Assembly (NCBI GenBank): GCA_007922225.1
Contig: ML679991.1
Span: 310,001-374,000, forward strand
Length of the DNA stretch: 64,000 nucleotides
Direction: 5' to 3'
Source: Emydura subglobosa
Lineage: Eukaryota > Chordata > Testudines > Chelidae
This document shows positions 35,401-47,400 of the stretch, piece by piece. The position numbers were made by a program, and so were the translations under genes. Position 1 is the stretch's first letter. The number at the start of each line of letters is the position of its first letter. Below the pieces are notes generated by a model. That model was not told the origin of the DNA. It saw only the letters and a list, made by a program, of their open reading frames with translations, and did not search any database.

Positions 35401-38400
35401 TAGCGCGTGGTGAAGACACTACCTGCGGTGATGGGAGAGCTTCTTCCGTCAGTGTAAGCACTCCACCTCCCCGAGAGGCGGTGGGAGAAGTCCTCCCATC
35501 AGCATAGAGCTGTCTATAGTGGGAGTTCAGCTGGCATAACTACGTGGTGCAGGGGTGTGGTTTGTCCACACCTTTTAGCAAGGTGGTTCTACTAAGATAA
35601 GTTTGTAGTGTAGACCTGGGCTAAGCATCACAGTGTCTAACTCAGGCACTGGGGCCTGGTCTCCACTACGGAGTTTTCTCGACACGAGTTATGCCAGCGT
35701 ACAGCCACTGCTGTAATTACACTGCCGTTGCATGTCCTCGCCATGCTCCATGGGTCAGGGGAGTGCATTCAGACGAGCAGCTCTTGCACTGACGCGGGGC
35801 GCAGTGCACTGTGGGTAGCTACCCTCCATGTGCAACGGCGCACAGGGTGCTTTGGGAAGGGCTTGCAATGCCTCGCGGGACAGGGCCAGTGTCACGTGAT
35901 GAAGGTTTCTGAATCCCCTCGTTCCGTGGGCAGCCTACTAGATTGACAGCTGCTTTTCAGCTGCCCTGTCAGCCACCCGGACACTGCTGCACACAAACAC
36001 GAGGAGCCCAAAGAAGTGTGTGAGTGTGACGTGGGGGAGGGAGAGTGTGTGTGACAGAGACAGTGAGTGTGTGTGTGCGAGACAGAGACAGTGAGTGTGC
36101 CCTCACGCTGTCTCTTTAAATTCAGACTGCAGCAGCTGGAAGCAACCAATCCGGTGGCAGAAGCTGCTGCACAGACAGCTGGTGTCCCCGGTCCCCCACC
36201 CCAGCTCAGCGGAGACCAGCGGGCTGGGGGACGGGGAGACTCTGACTTCAGCCACTGCCTCCCTCCCTGGCTCTCCAGCGCACATGAGGAGCCTCTCCCC
36301 ACTCCCCACCACCCAGCACCAGCCCACCCTGCCTGCCTGCCTGCCGCAGCTGCCTGGCTCTGCACAGCACATCAGGAGTCTTTTCCCCTTTCCTGCCCTC
36401 CTGCCCCCCAGCACCAGCCCGCCCTGCCTGCCTGCCCTGGGAGAGCAGGATTGATTCCCGCGCAGTTCTCCCACAGCCTCATGTCCCCACAGACCCAGGA
36501 GAAGAGCGATGAGCTGTCGGCCAGGCAGGAGCGGAGCCGGCATGCTCAGTTGGGCAGTAGCTGTGTGAGCTCTCCAGACTGAGCAATCTCAGAACTTCCT
36601 GGGCTTTGGAAGGGGAAGGGCTGCATGTCGATGGCGCTGGAGTGCAGGGCCGCGCAGCGCAGCAGGTTCAAAACAGTGGGCGTGATGGGCATTGTGGGGC
36701 AGCTCCTGGAGGCCAGTTATGGCCCACAGCATCTACACAGGCGCTTTGTCATTCTAACTTTGCTGCAAAAAGCTCTGCACCTCTCATTGAGGTGGCTTTA
36801 TTTTTTTGCCAGATCAGGGGAGTTTTGTGGATGCGGGGGAAGAGGAGGCGGAAAGCATTGCAGTACGCATACCAAAACGGACTTAGAAAATCTACCGTAG
36901 AAAATCATAGGACCAGCACTGATCCACAAAGCCTGAGCTGGGCCCCTGTACAGTGCATGGAAAGATGGGCGCCTCCGAATGCGCGCCACAAATGCCGGCA
37001 TGCGAGGTGGGGAGCTGCCTAAACTAGCCAATGGGAGATGCCAATGAGAAGGGTGTGTCCTAAGCCCCACCCCTTTCATGGAGATAGGACCGCCTCCCTG
37101 CAGTCTGGATTTAGGTAGGAGGAGCCTAGCTCTGTGAGCTGTGCACAACTGGGCCTGGCTTGTGGGCTGGAGATGGAGGTGACTGCCATCCACCTTGTCA
37201 CTTTTATCCCAGTGGTCAGAGCACTTGCCTCGGATGTGGGAGGCAGGTTCAATTCCCCCGTCAGCCAGAGGCTGGAGCGACGATTTGGAAATGGCACAGC
37301 ACACTTCTGCAGAGGATTTTCTCCTAGCTACGGAAGGACAGGCTGTGGGGGAGTTGCAGGGATTATGCTGCTCTGTGTTGGAAGGAGGTGCAGAGCTCTT
37401 TCCCTGGCTCAAGCACATGTGGTAAAGGGTGGAACTCCCCTCCGACCTGCCTCCTGATCTCTGCAGGCGGGGAGCGGCCCAGCACGTTGGTGGCTGTCTA
37501 AGGTGCTGCCCTTCCTCTGAAGGGGACGTTATCCACTGTTCTTAGACTTATGTGCCAGAGATTGTGTTTAACAACACAGAGACCTGGAGAGAATTTGCTG
37601 GCATATATAGTCACCTGGTTTTGCAGCTAAGTTAGTTTCTTTGTTGCATGTCATGAAGACTGCTGTGCATGAATCTGTAGCTAAATCAGCACTGCCCTTA
37701 ACTGCCTCAGCCCCTGAATTGCACTCAGGAAGGGTATGCTGCTGCTTAGAGATGGTCAAAAAAATTTGGAAAAAAAGCTTTTTTTAATAGAAAAATTACC
37801 TTTTTTAATTAAAATTTCTTGCAAACATTGTTTTCAATTTTTTTGGAACATTTTCACTATCCTTTTTGTGATCTTTTGTTTATATTTTCAATCGACTATT
37901 TTTCACTTTCTGTTTTTTTTTCTTTTTTCTTTTCCTTTTTCCCCATTTGTTTTTTGAATATTGAGGTTTTCAAAACCATCCGAGAGATTGAGGGAGCACA
38001 AGTGAGGGACATAAGTACTATTTAAAATCCCACAGTGAATTTGTGTTAGAAATTAACAGGGAAAGAAAGCAAAACAAGAGAAGAAAAACTGGAAAAAAAA
38101 AAAAAACCAAAGGAAAAAAAGAAAAATATTGGTGAAAAAACTGAAAAAAGAGGGAAAATGTGTTAATTTCAAACCCTTCAAAACAAATCTAATTTCAGCA
38201 TTTTAATTTGTTTTCCAATTTTAAAAAACGTTTCAAGCAGCTCTGGTGTTGGTTGAAAAGGAAATTCATGGCTCTGATGGGTTGTTATTACACTATGCAC
38301 CACAGAGAAAAGGAAACTAGCAATAAAAAGTGTAAAGACCAGATTTTTTCTAGATGTAAATGGGTGCAGCTCCATGGAAATCAATGGAGCCACGTCCACG

Positions 38401-41400
38401 TACACCAGCACGTAACTTGAGCCCAGGTTTATCAAGATAAATTGGACTGGTTGGACGATTACATTAGTAGCAGTAAACAGGAATGAAAAATAATGATAAA
38501 TTGTACCGAAGACTATACGAAATAGTATAGTACATGATCTTATATGAAAAATAGGATGTGATCGTGTACATAAAGCTTGTAATGTAATACGTGTGCAGTG
38601 GGGAAGACTCAGGGTGCATGTCCAACCTCAGCGTTAGCATTTCCTGATCGCTGAGTGCTTATACAGTCTTAATGTCATCTCACTGTCATTTCCTGGATGG
38701 AAATTAACTCGGCCACATCCATTCAATGTGCTCAGTTTACAGGTAGAATGATGTTTTTGTTTTAACGGAAAAGTCCCTCTGAGATCTGAGAACGAAGGTA
38801 GGCTTTTTTCATCTCAAGCATCGTCACTGGCAATAAAAGTTCTGCCAGCAAACCCTGCGTGACTCCACTGTCGTCAAAGCGTTTGCACAGGTGGCACTTG
38901 GAAGTCGATTCCATGGCTAATGCACAGATAGGAATAGAGTTATGCTGCGGATGCAGGGCTAACAGGAGTAAAAAGCAAATGCATCTTATTTCAGTCACTA
39001 AAATGAGCCGAGCCTTCCCTTCAAGAGCCTACATAATCCAGCCCTCCCTGCCCATCTGCCTTTGTCTCTGATGGTGTCACCTTCACCCCACTGCCAATTA
39101 TGCCAACAACAGCATCCCATTTGTCTGCTTCTCCCACCACAATCTCCTTCCACACTGCTCCTTGTACATGAGCACGCTCCTTGAGCTCGTCCGCAAAGCC
39201 AGCACCTTCTCTGTGGTCAAATCCTTCCTGAAGACCCATTTCTTTGACGTCTAGAAGAAATTAGCCAGCTAATAAGGGCTAGAGAGAAGGAAATCAGGGC
39301 TGCCCCAGAAACGTCTGTGTTATCAAGTTGCGCCGTTATCACCTTCAGCACTTTGGTGCACCCTTTCCTTTGTCCTGTTTGCCTTTTTAAATGGTGAGCA
39401 TGTGGGGGCAGGGTCTATGCCTTTCTATATGTCTTTACAGCACCAGAGCATTGTGGGTCCTACAAGAAATGATGTATATGTGTCTCTAGCTGACTCTTTG
39501 TATGCACAAGGGAGAGTTTTGGGAGGTGAGGGGTGGGAGGCATGGGGAGTGCTCATTGGGTAGGAATCCATTGCACTGTGCCCTGGGGTGGCAGGGCCAC
39601 ACCCAACCCAGAGAGGCAGCAGCATGCAGCCCATTTCGTCCCGGGAGCAGCAACAGCAGTCCTCTTCTCGCCTTTCCCCAACCCCTGAGAGAGAGGCAGG
39701 GGAGGCCAAGGGGGTTCCCAGTACTTCCCCCAGCTGCAGGGTGTATTGGCTTGGATGGATGGACTGAGACCGCTGTCTTGGGACCCCAGAGCAATGGGTG
39801 TTGATGAGAACACCCCCTTGTAGTGCCTGGTGCATTCCAGTGCACCTCTCTCAGAGCTATTGTCCCAGGCTCTCTGCAGACTCAGGCAGCCATGCCTACA
39901 CCAGTTATACATAGGTCATGTTTTCTGGCTTTTCTTCCCAGCCATGAGAGCTAGAGACTTTTTTTGTTACAAATTAAAGCTGAGGTTCTGAGGCAGTTGC
40001 ATGATCCAGGAGCTTGACCCCCAGGTATGCACCTATAGTACCTCTGCCTTCTTCCGGCCCTGCCTGGAGGCTGTGCAAAGAGCACCCTGCGCCAGTGGGG
40101 GCCAAAGAGAGCAGGATCTGCAGGAGCTAAAGGGGGGCTGCTATGTAGCAACTCAGCGCGTTAATGTGGGGGCAGCGATTGGGCAGGCAGCCGCAGAGAT
40201 GCTGCTCCAGCATTGGCCCGGGAAAGAGCAGACTGGCCTCTTGCCATGAGGCATGAACTGGCAAATGTCCCATTGCCTCATGGTCGATCCAGGTCGGGTT
40301 TTAAGGAACATTTAATGTGAAAGATGCTGGAGAAATGTCATTCATTAGCATCTCTGTCACGGATGCCTCCCTGGCACTACACGTGGCCATTCAATGCTAC
40401 AGCAGCTTCCCCCTTTCCCCAACTCCCCGGGTTCTGTTTTATCGCACTCCTGAGAATTGTGTGAGCTTGATTTGATCTGATGCAGCTTCTTTATACAGCC
40501 AGCGAGGGGGGAAACAGAGGTAGTTGGAGATACACCTCCATGTTGGGATGGTCTATTTCTGGCTCCCTGTGTGTGTGTGTCTGTGTGTGTGTGTGTGAGA
40601 GAGATTTAACTAACAGTTGTGTCCGTTATCTGTAGGACATGGATTCAATCATGACCTGGGTGGGAGCAGGATGGACTGTCCATTTCATGAGGAAAAGACA
40701 GTTCTTGTCCCAGTGGGTGGGCAAGGTTCCCTGGCCTGCGAGGTCAGACTGGATGATCACAATGGCCTTTTCTGGCCTTAAAGTCTCTGAGTGTCTGAGC
40801 CTCGAAATGCAAAGCAAATTTTGGCTGCTTCTCTCAGCCGAGAGAATCAGCATTTGGGGCTCGTTCTTCACTGCTCTAAACTCGGAGGCCGTCTCTGCCT
40901 CAGAGAGGTGCCAGCCTGGCAGAATCCTGTGGGAAAGAGGGAAGTAGGAAAAGAATGAAAGTTTTGAACTCCATTCTTTGGCTTTCTTTTCCCCCTGGCC
41001 CATTTGTCTGAAGTGGGAAGAAAGGCAGGTGGAGGGGTTTGGAGAGTTATAGGGGAGAGGAGCATGTCTCTATCTCTGACCAGCCGTGCTGTATTCTGTG
41101 GGATGGAAGTTGGAGGCTTGTTAGTCTTTACCCCAAATTTCTGGCCTTTTGGCAGGGAAGTGTCAACTTTTTCTCCCTCATATCATCCTTCCCTCCGCCT
41201 GCTCTCTTCCCTGTGACCTCCCCCCACAACATCTCCTAAAGCAGTAGATTAGAGAGGGGGCCATGAAGGATCTTCTCAAATATGCAACCCGGGGGCCTGG
41301 GCTGTGAGGCAGTGGGGAGAGGAAACGGATATGCTGCTATGTGGGGTTTTACTATCTCTGTCTCTGTGTTTCCAGGGGAGTCGTCTGGATGAGCAAAGAT

Positions 41401-44400
41401 GTTCCCTCCCAGCTCCGCTCAAGGTCAGGTTAGGTCCTTGGTGCCTTATGTTTGACTGAGAATGGCAAATAAAGTGTTTCTTCTTGCAGCTTGCCCTGCT
41501 CTCTGGCTCCCTCAGCCTTCCTGAGGGGTGAGGAATCTAACATTTGTAGCTCAAGTGTTTGTGTTTTTATCAAGGTGCTGCGGATGCCCCACAATAGGGT
41601 AAAACAATACGATGGACGTACAATAAGCATTACTCTCTCAAAACCCGAGCAGATTCAGTCAGTCACTTTAGTGTTATTCCTAATGGCAGAGCTGTGGTCA
41701 GGTGTTTCCTTCATGTTATTTTCGTTTGAGTTTTAATACCATTTATATTAGAAACATGTGCAGAATCACATTCCCTTTAAGAAGCATTGTGAGTCCAGAA
41801 CCTGTGGGGGCCTGGGGTGGATGCCAGCTGGGCAGCCGAAAACCTGACCAGCTCCTCCTAAGAAGTCCATGGCTCTCACATAATTGGCTAGCAAAGAACT
41901 GGGTCCCATATTTTCAAATTCTCAGATCTCTCCCTCTCTCTCTCTGCTCTGGTGCTGGAATCTGGTGAGCTAACAAGGACGCAAGGCCAGTGGGAAGTGT
42001 GTGGGATGGAGGGGTGTGTCAGCGCCAAGTGTGGTTAAAGGGAGGGGGCGAGAAGGACGTGAAAGTGGCTCGACATAGGGCCCTCCCCCCATCCCCTTAT
42101 AGGGCCTCAGCAGCCTCTGCAGTTGTGCATCGTCACCCTCCCTGTCAGCAAACCGAGCACACTGCACCGGGGCCCTGTCTGATTGCGTCGGAGGAAAGGC
42201 GGGAGAAAGCACAGTGTGCCTAGCACTGTGGGAACAGGCTTGCTCCCTGCTGCACAGAGTCCCCGTGGTGTCAGCCTCGTCGCTCGTCTGGTGACAATGC
42301 TCTTCAGAGAACAGGGGCTGAGCTGCCCTGTCTGGGAGCTGGGTCACCTCTTCAATCGGGGTGAAGGCGAGTAGAAAAGTCCTTCCTCACGGAGCCCCAG
42401 CTTTGACCAGCTCCCGGCTGGTTGAAGAGACACCTCTCCTGCTTCCGGCACGCAGGAGTGACACCACTTTCCTCTATCCTGCGTAAACACTGTCCTCCCC
42501 CCCAGGTGTCCCTGCGTGCTGTCCCCTTCTGCAGCAACCTGGCACCGCTCCAGCCCTCTTCTCAGAATGGGACAAGGGGCGAAGGCTCTCAGGCCATATG
42601 TGGCTGAATTTGCCACAATCCGGCTCACAGTTTGGTCACTCTGACCGGGCCCTACACAGCCGGGGCTAGGGAAGTGGAACCTGGCCCTGGAGTTTATTTG
42701 CTGGAGTTGTTGTGTGTTAGACGGCTGCGTGCTGCGAAACGCTCCCTAACCGAGGTACTCTGAGGAAGTCGGGGTGCATAGGGAGGCGTGGGGGTGGAGG
42801 ACACGCAGCCTGGCTCACCACGTGAAGATGGTGCTACAGAGGCTCTCCCACATCTCTGCTAATGGTCCCTTGTGATTTCAGAGAGAAGAAGAGTATATCC
42901 CGTACCCCAGCATCCATGAGGTGAGTCCCAGCTGGCTGAGCACCGCTGCGTCTCTTCCTCCCCCTCAGGAACGTTGGTGGCCTCACAAAGTGCACAAGTG
43001 TAATGCCTCTGTCTCTCTGGACAGGTGTTACGGAAAGGGTGGCCGTACCCCCTCATCATCCTACCCCAGTTCGGGGGCTACTGGATTGAAGGAACCTGCC
43101 ACAGCCTCCCCAGCTTGACCCCAGGGCTGCCTGACCTGCCTTCCCCTTGCAGTGGTAAGGTGAAGCTGGAGTGTGACCCCACGGCCAAGCTGTACCGCAA
43201 GCACTTCTTAGGGAAGGTAAGGGCGACACCCAGGGCCTCCTATCCCATTCCGTAGCTGAACTGTATCCCAACAGCCACCTGAGGGATTTCGGGGTGACCC
43301 CACCTCCTCCCTTCATCCAGATCCCACGCCTCCCCAGTGCCAAAAATAACGAAATAAGATGCATCCCACGACACTCAGCAATTAGCTACTTAGAGTCACA
43401 GGTGTGTCAGGGGTGCCCCTTTGTGTCTTGTGTTGTCCTGTGTGCTAGCAGAGAGAGAGGTCTCAGATCTGGTGAGTACAAAGGGGATCCTTTGCTGATA
43501 CTTCTGGACACAGACAGACCTTGGGAGATGGAAGGGAAACAACTGCAATGAATCCTGGTGGCCGCCATCCTCCGACACTCAACTTGACATGGGGGTTGAA
43601 CGCAGGTCCGTCAGCACAGAATGCAAACTGCAGCAGTTGAGCTAAAGGATGAACTCTGGTAGCTGTGAGTACGTCACAGGCCGTTACAGTGAGTGAGTGA
43701 GAGCGATAATCACATGCACTAAGCCAATGCAGTACACACCTTGGAGGCCAAGTAGTCCTTGACCTCGCCATTTCCTGTTGAGAAGACATGGAAGCAGAGC
43801 TCCAGGTAAGGTTCAAAGGGTGGGCATTCGCTATCCCACAGGCTCCACCTGAACTGGCTCCTCTGGGGCCCTGGGTGGTCACCAGCCTGGATCTTGGGAT
43901 CTCGCGCACCAAGCCACAACCAGTTGCCAACAAAACCACGATCTGTTCTGAGACCAGATGTCTAAACCAAGGCCTGGCAGGCCCAGTGTTGGCTCATCTT
44001 ATTTCAACAGATCACCCATTGCAGTACACGCCCACAGGCAGGGAAAAGGTGTTCTGTGAGCAGCTGTGGTGTGCGTCTGGTCTCCACTGCCGAAGAGGCC
44101 TCGTTGAGGGAGAAGTCAAATTAATCTGGTGTGTGAGACCAGACACGAGGCCAGCGTGAGAATGATGGTAATATACAGACCCCTCACCAGTTCTTGTCTG
44201 AACTAAAGGAGCGCTTGTTCTGAATCTGGCTCTGGAGACTGAAATTCGTTATCCTGGGTTTCTTTCAAAGTGCTGGGTTTGCCACCCTTAACCCCAGATC
44301 TGTCAGAGTAAACAGGACATTTTCCTGAGCCACCCGCACAGCCAGATACATGCCGAATCGGATCTTTGGCCAGCTGTCGACTACGCTGCTGTCTGGATTA

Positions 44401-47400
44401 GACCCTCACTCCCTCTGAGCAGCAGTTTTCTCCTCTTCTCAGGTGGGATGACTGGTCTGGTCTGGTACAGCAGAGATGCACAGACCCAATGAGTTTGCAG
44501 AATGTGCTAGTGGAGAGTACTGCATAACTGTAGCAACCCTCTGCAGTGCAGTACTTCTGAGCCCCTGTGCACCAAGCACTCCCTCCTTCTGCTCCGCCCA
44601 GGAGCTCTGCCTGGGTCACTGCTGAAACATGCCTTAGCGAACTGGGGTTCAGGAAACCTTCACTTGCTGCAAACGATCTGGCAGGCTACTGCCTTCCTGG
44701 AGCTGGTTACGGAGTAGACAGTAGTAAGCCATGTCCATCAGCACATGATCACCCCCAGGGTCCGAGACTCTTCCCAAGGAGGCTGCGATCCAGGAGATAG
44801 GTTCAGTTTGGTGGAAGGAGATCTCTCCCGCTGAAGTCAACAGAAGCTTCATCCACTGTGCCAGGGCTGAGCTTGGTCCATCATCTGGAGACGGCACCGG
44901 TACAATAGTAAAATACGTCCTATAGCTATGAAGAGAGAGCAAATGCCAGAGTGGGTATTATTTGTTCTACTGGCAGCTTTGACACCATCTGTGTGTAGAT
45001 GGAGGCTGTGGAACAGCAGGGGACAAGCACGTGAAAATGCCTTCACTTGGGAAAGTGGCAGAAACTGTGCAAGGAAGGAGACTTTGGTCCTGTGGCTGGA
45101 ATTGATGCTGCTCTTAACTGGCATGAGTATGGGACTGAGATGCATTAAACATGCAGAGAGAGGATAGGACCTGCACTGCCAGCAGCAAGCGTAAGGAGAT
45201 GCTTACCTCCTTCACAACAAAGCCCTGCTCCCCAGCCGGATGCCGGGAGCACACTGTACTGCAAGCGCTTCTGCACTGTGAGTGATTCTCGTATAAGCAC
45301 CGGCTAACTGCATGTGACCATAACTCCTGTAGTGGATAGCACCAGCAGCACTGAGAGCTTGTAGCTTACTCACAGAGGAGTTACTCCTTCAACTCAAAGT
45401 GATAGAAGCCTCTGCTTTTGAGGCTGTGCAGTTCTGTCCTCAGAGGGGACCTGGGGAGGCGGAGGCTGTGCTCCAGGAAGGTAAAGGGAGGGCTGTTGCA
45501 TGTCCTGAATAGCTCTGTCCTGTTCTCAGCCCAGCCAGGGCAGTGTGTGAGCATGAGATGGTGAGGATGGTGGGAAAGGAACCCAATGGTGAAGGGGTGT
45601 TTTCTCAGGGGCTGTGGGAGATTGGCAACATCCTAGGTATTGTCTGGTGGGTATGCTGGGGTAATGAGCTTCTCTGACTTCCTGTTTTTAGGAGCATCAG
45701 AATTTTTACTCCAATGACACAACCTTGGGCTACCTGATCCTCTCTGTGAAGTATGAGCAGATTGAAAGGCAGGACAACCTGCGCCTGCTGCTGAGGTAAG
45801 AGCACCCAGCATGGATGCACACGTACCGTGCTCTGCCTCCCGTTTTACTGTGCCACAGACGTGGCTGTGGATTTTGTGACCTAAATGTTGTTGGCCCAGG
45901 GATGGTTGCAGGAAATCCTCTGACTGGGGAACCCGTTTTCCTTCTGGCTCACTTTTGAACGTTCATCTTTACTCCGAGCTGTTGCCCTGAGGAAGCTGAG
46001 GCCCGCAGGGCAACGAGGGGTGGGGAAGGGGTGAGGAAGAAGAGAATCTCTGGTGGTTCTGTCCCATTGTAGATGGGGAAGCCGAGTGAAAGGATAAGCA
46101 GAAACCTTATATAAAAAGAGGGAAATCTAAACGCCTCTGAGCTGTACCAGGGAATATTTCCATTGAGCACAGACACACACATGGGAAAGTGCTGGTGGCT
46201 GGTTGGAAGATATCCTGGTTCTATGCAGCACCCTTTCCTAGGGGGGTGCTGGCATGCTAGCCAAAGCCAGAGGGAAGGGCGTGGTGCTGTCTGACCTATG
46301 GGGATGACCTCACAGATGGAGTAGGAAGTTTTGTGTATGAAAGGGATGGGTTTGAAATCCATTCTTGCCCCAAAATATTCCCTATTGTGTTGATGAAGCA
46401 GCACCTGGATTTCCTTAGCAATAGGCTTAAATGTCATTAGAGACCTTTTCTTGCTTTAAGAAGTGATGGCGATCCAGGCAGCAGCCTAAGCACCTCTGTT
46501 TTCTCTCTGCTCAATTAATACCAAGCACTGGGCTAGCAGGAGTCCTAAGCGGCCTCCATCTTTCAGTGACATTAGCACCAGGTACATAGACTCCAGCTTA
46601 GCACACGTATAAACCTTTTGGGAGCTAATTAACCCTTTAGTTGCCAGGCCATAATATTATGCAAAGCACAGCTCCATTCCCTCCATCAGAAGAGACGTGG
46701 AGGTATGGCTGGAGCCAGAGAAGTTGTTTGCATTTCCCTTTGCTCTCTGTTTTTGGTGTGTGGCAGGACTCGAACTGGCACCAGACATGACCTGATCCCC
46801 ATTTCCTGCCTGAATGAGTTCCCCAATGCGGTCCAGATGGCAAAGGTGAGACGGACTGTGTACATTTACTCTCACACGCTCACGGTATCTGCAAGCAGAG
46901 GCGTGAGTGCAGCATGTGCAGACAAATCTGAGCAGGCTTTGATCTGACTAGACCGGATAACGATAGCAGTGAAGCAACAGGCTGTCCAAGCCCACCTGGG
47001 ACCCTGGCTACATATTTGAGCGGCTAATCTGTGCTGCTACCAATGCTACCACAACTTCACTGCCCTTCAATGAGCTAGTCCGATTGCAGCTAGCTCCGGT
47101 GTGTCTCCCCCGCTTCAGCTTCCTTTCTCACGTCTCTCTCTTCTCTTTTCCATTCTTCTTCTCCAGTCTTTTGGCCCTTTCTCACCTGCCTTTTCTCCTC
47201 ACTTTGCCTTAGATTTTCTTACCCAGGGACTCCTGCCAGATGATCATAAAGCAATGCTCCCCTCGCCCTCCTGCCGGCAGCCAGCTAGGGCACAGGAAGG
47301 GGAACCACCTCTCCCAGCAGTGGCCATGTTGATAATCACCACACTCCTTTCTCTCTCTGTCTTGGCAGCTGCTGTGTGAAGACGTGAATGTTGACCGATT

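Larger units (their letters stand above)
34110..41375 (+). other. intron 3, the longest intron seen (7.3 kb)
   Basis: Splits the GoLoco motif. Carries the MITEs at 35362 and 35652, the SINE at 37190, the fold-back at 37748, a LINE-like remnant at 39000 and a CR1 tail at 40735. No additional exon recognised. Confidence 0.8.

Noticed and set aside
36067..36582. 171-codon Pro/Ala-rich open frame
   Set aside because: Lies in a GC-rich non-autonomous element with an internal duplication; no conserved domain.
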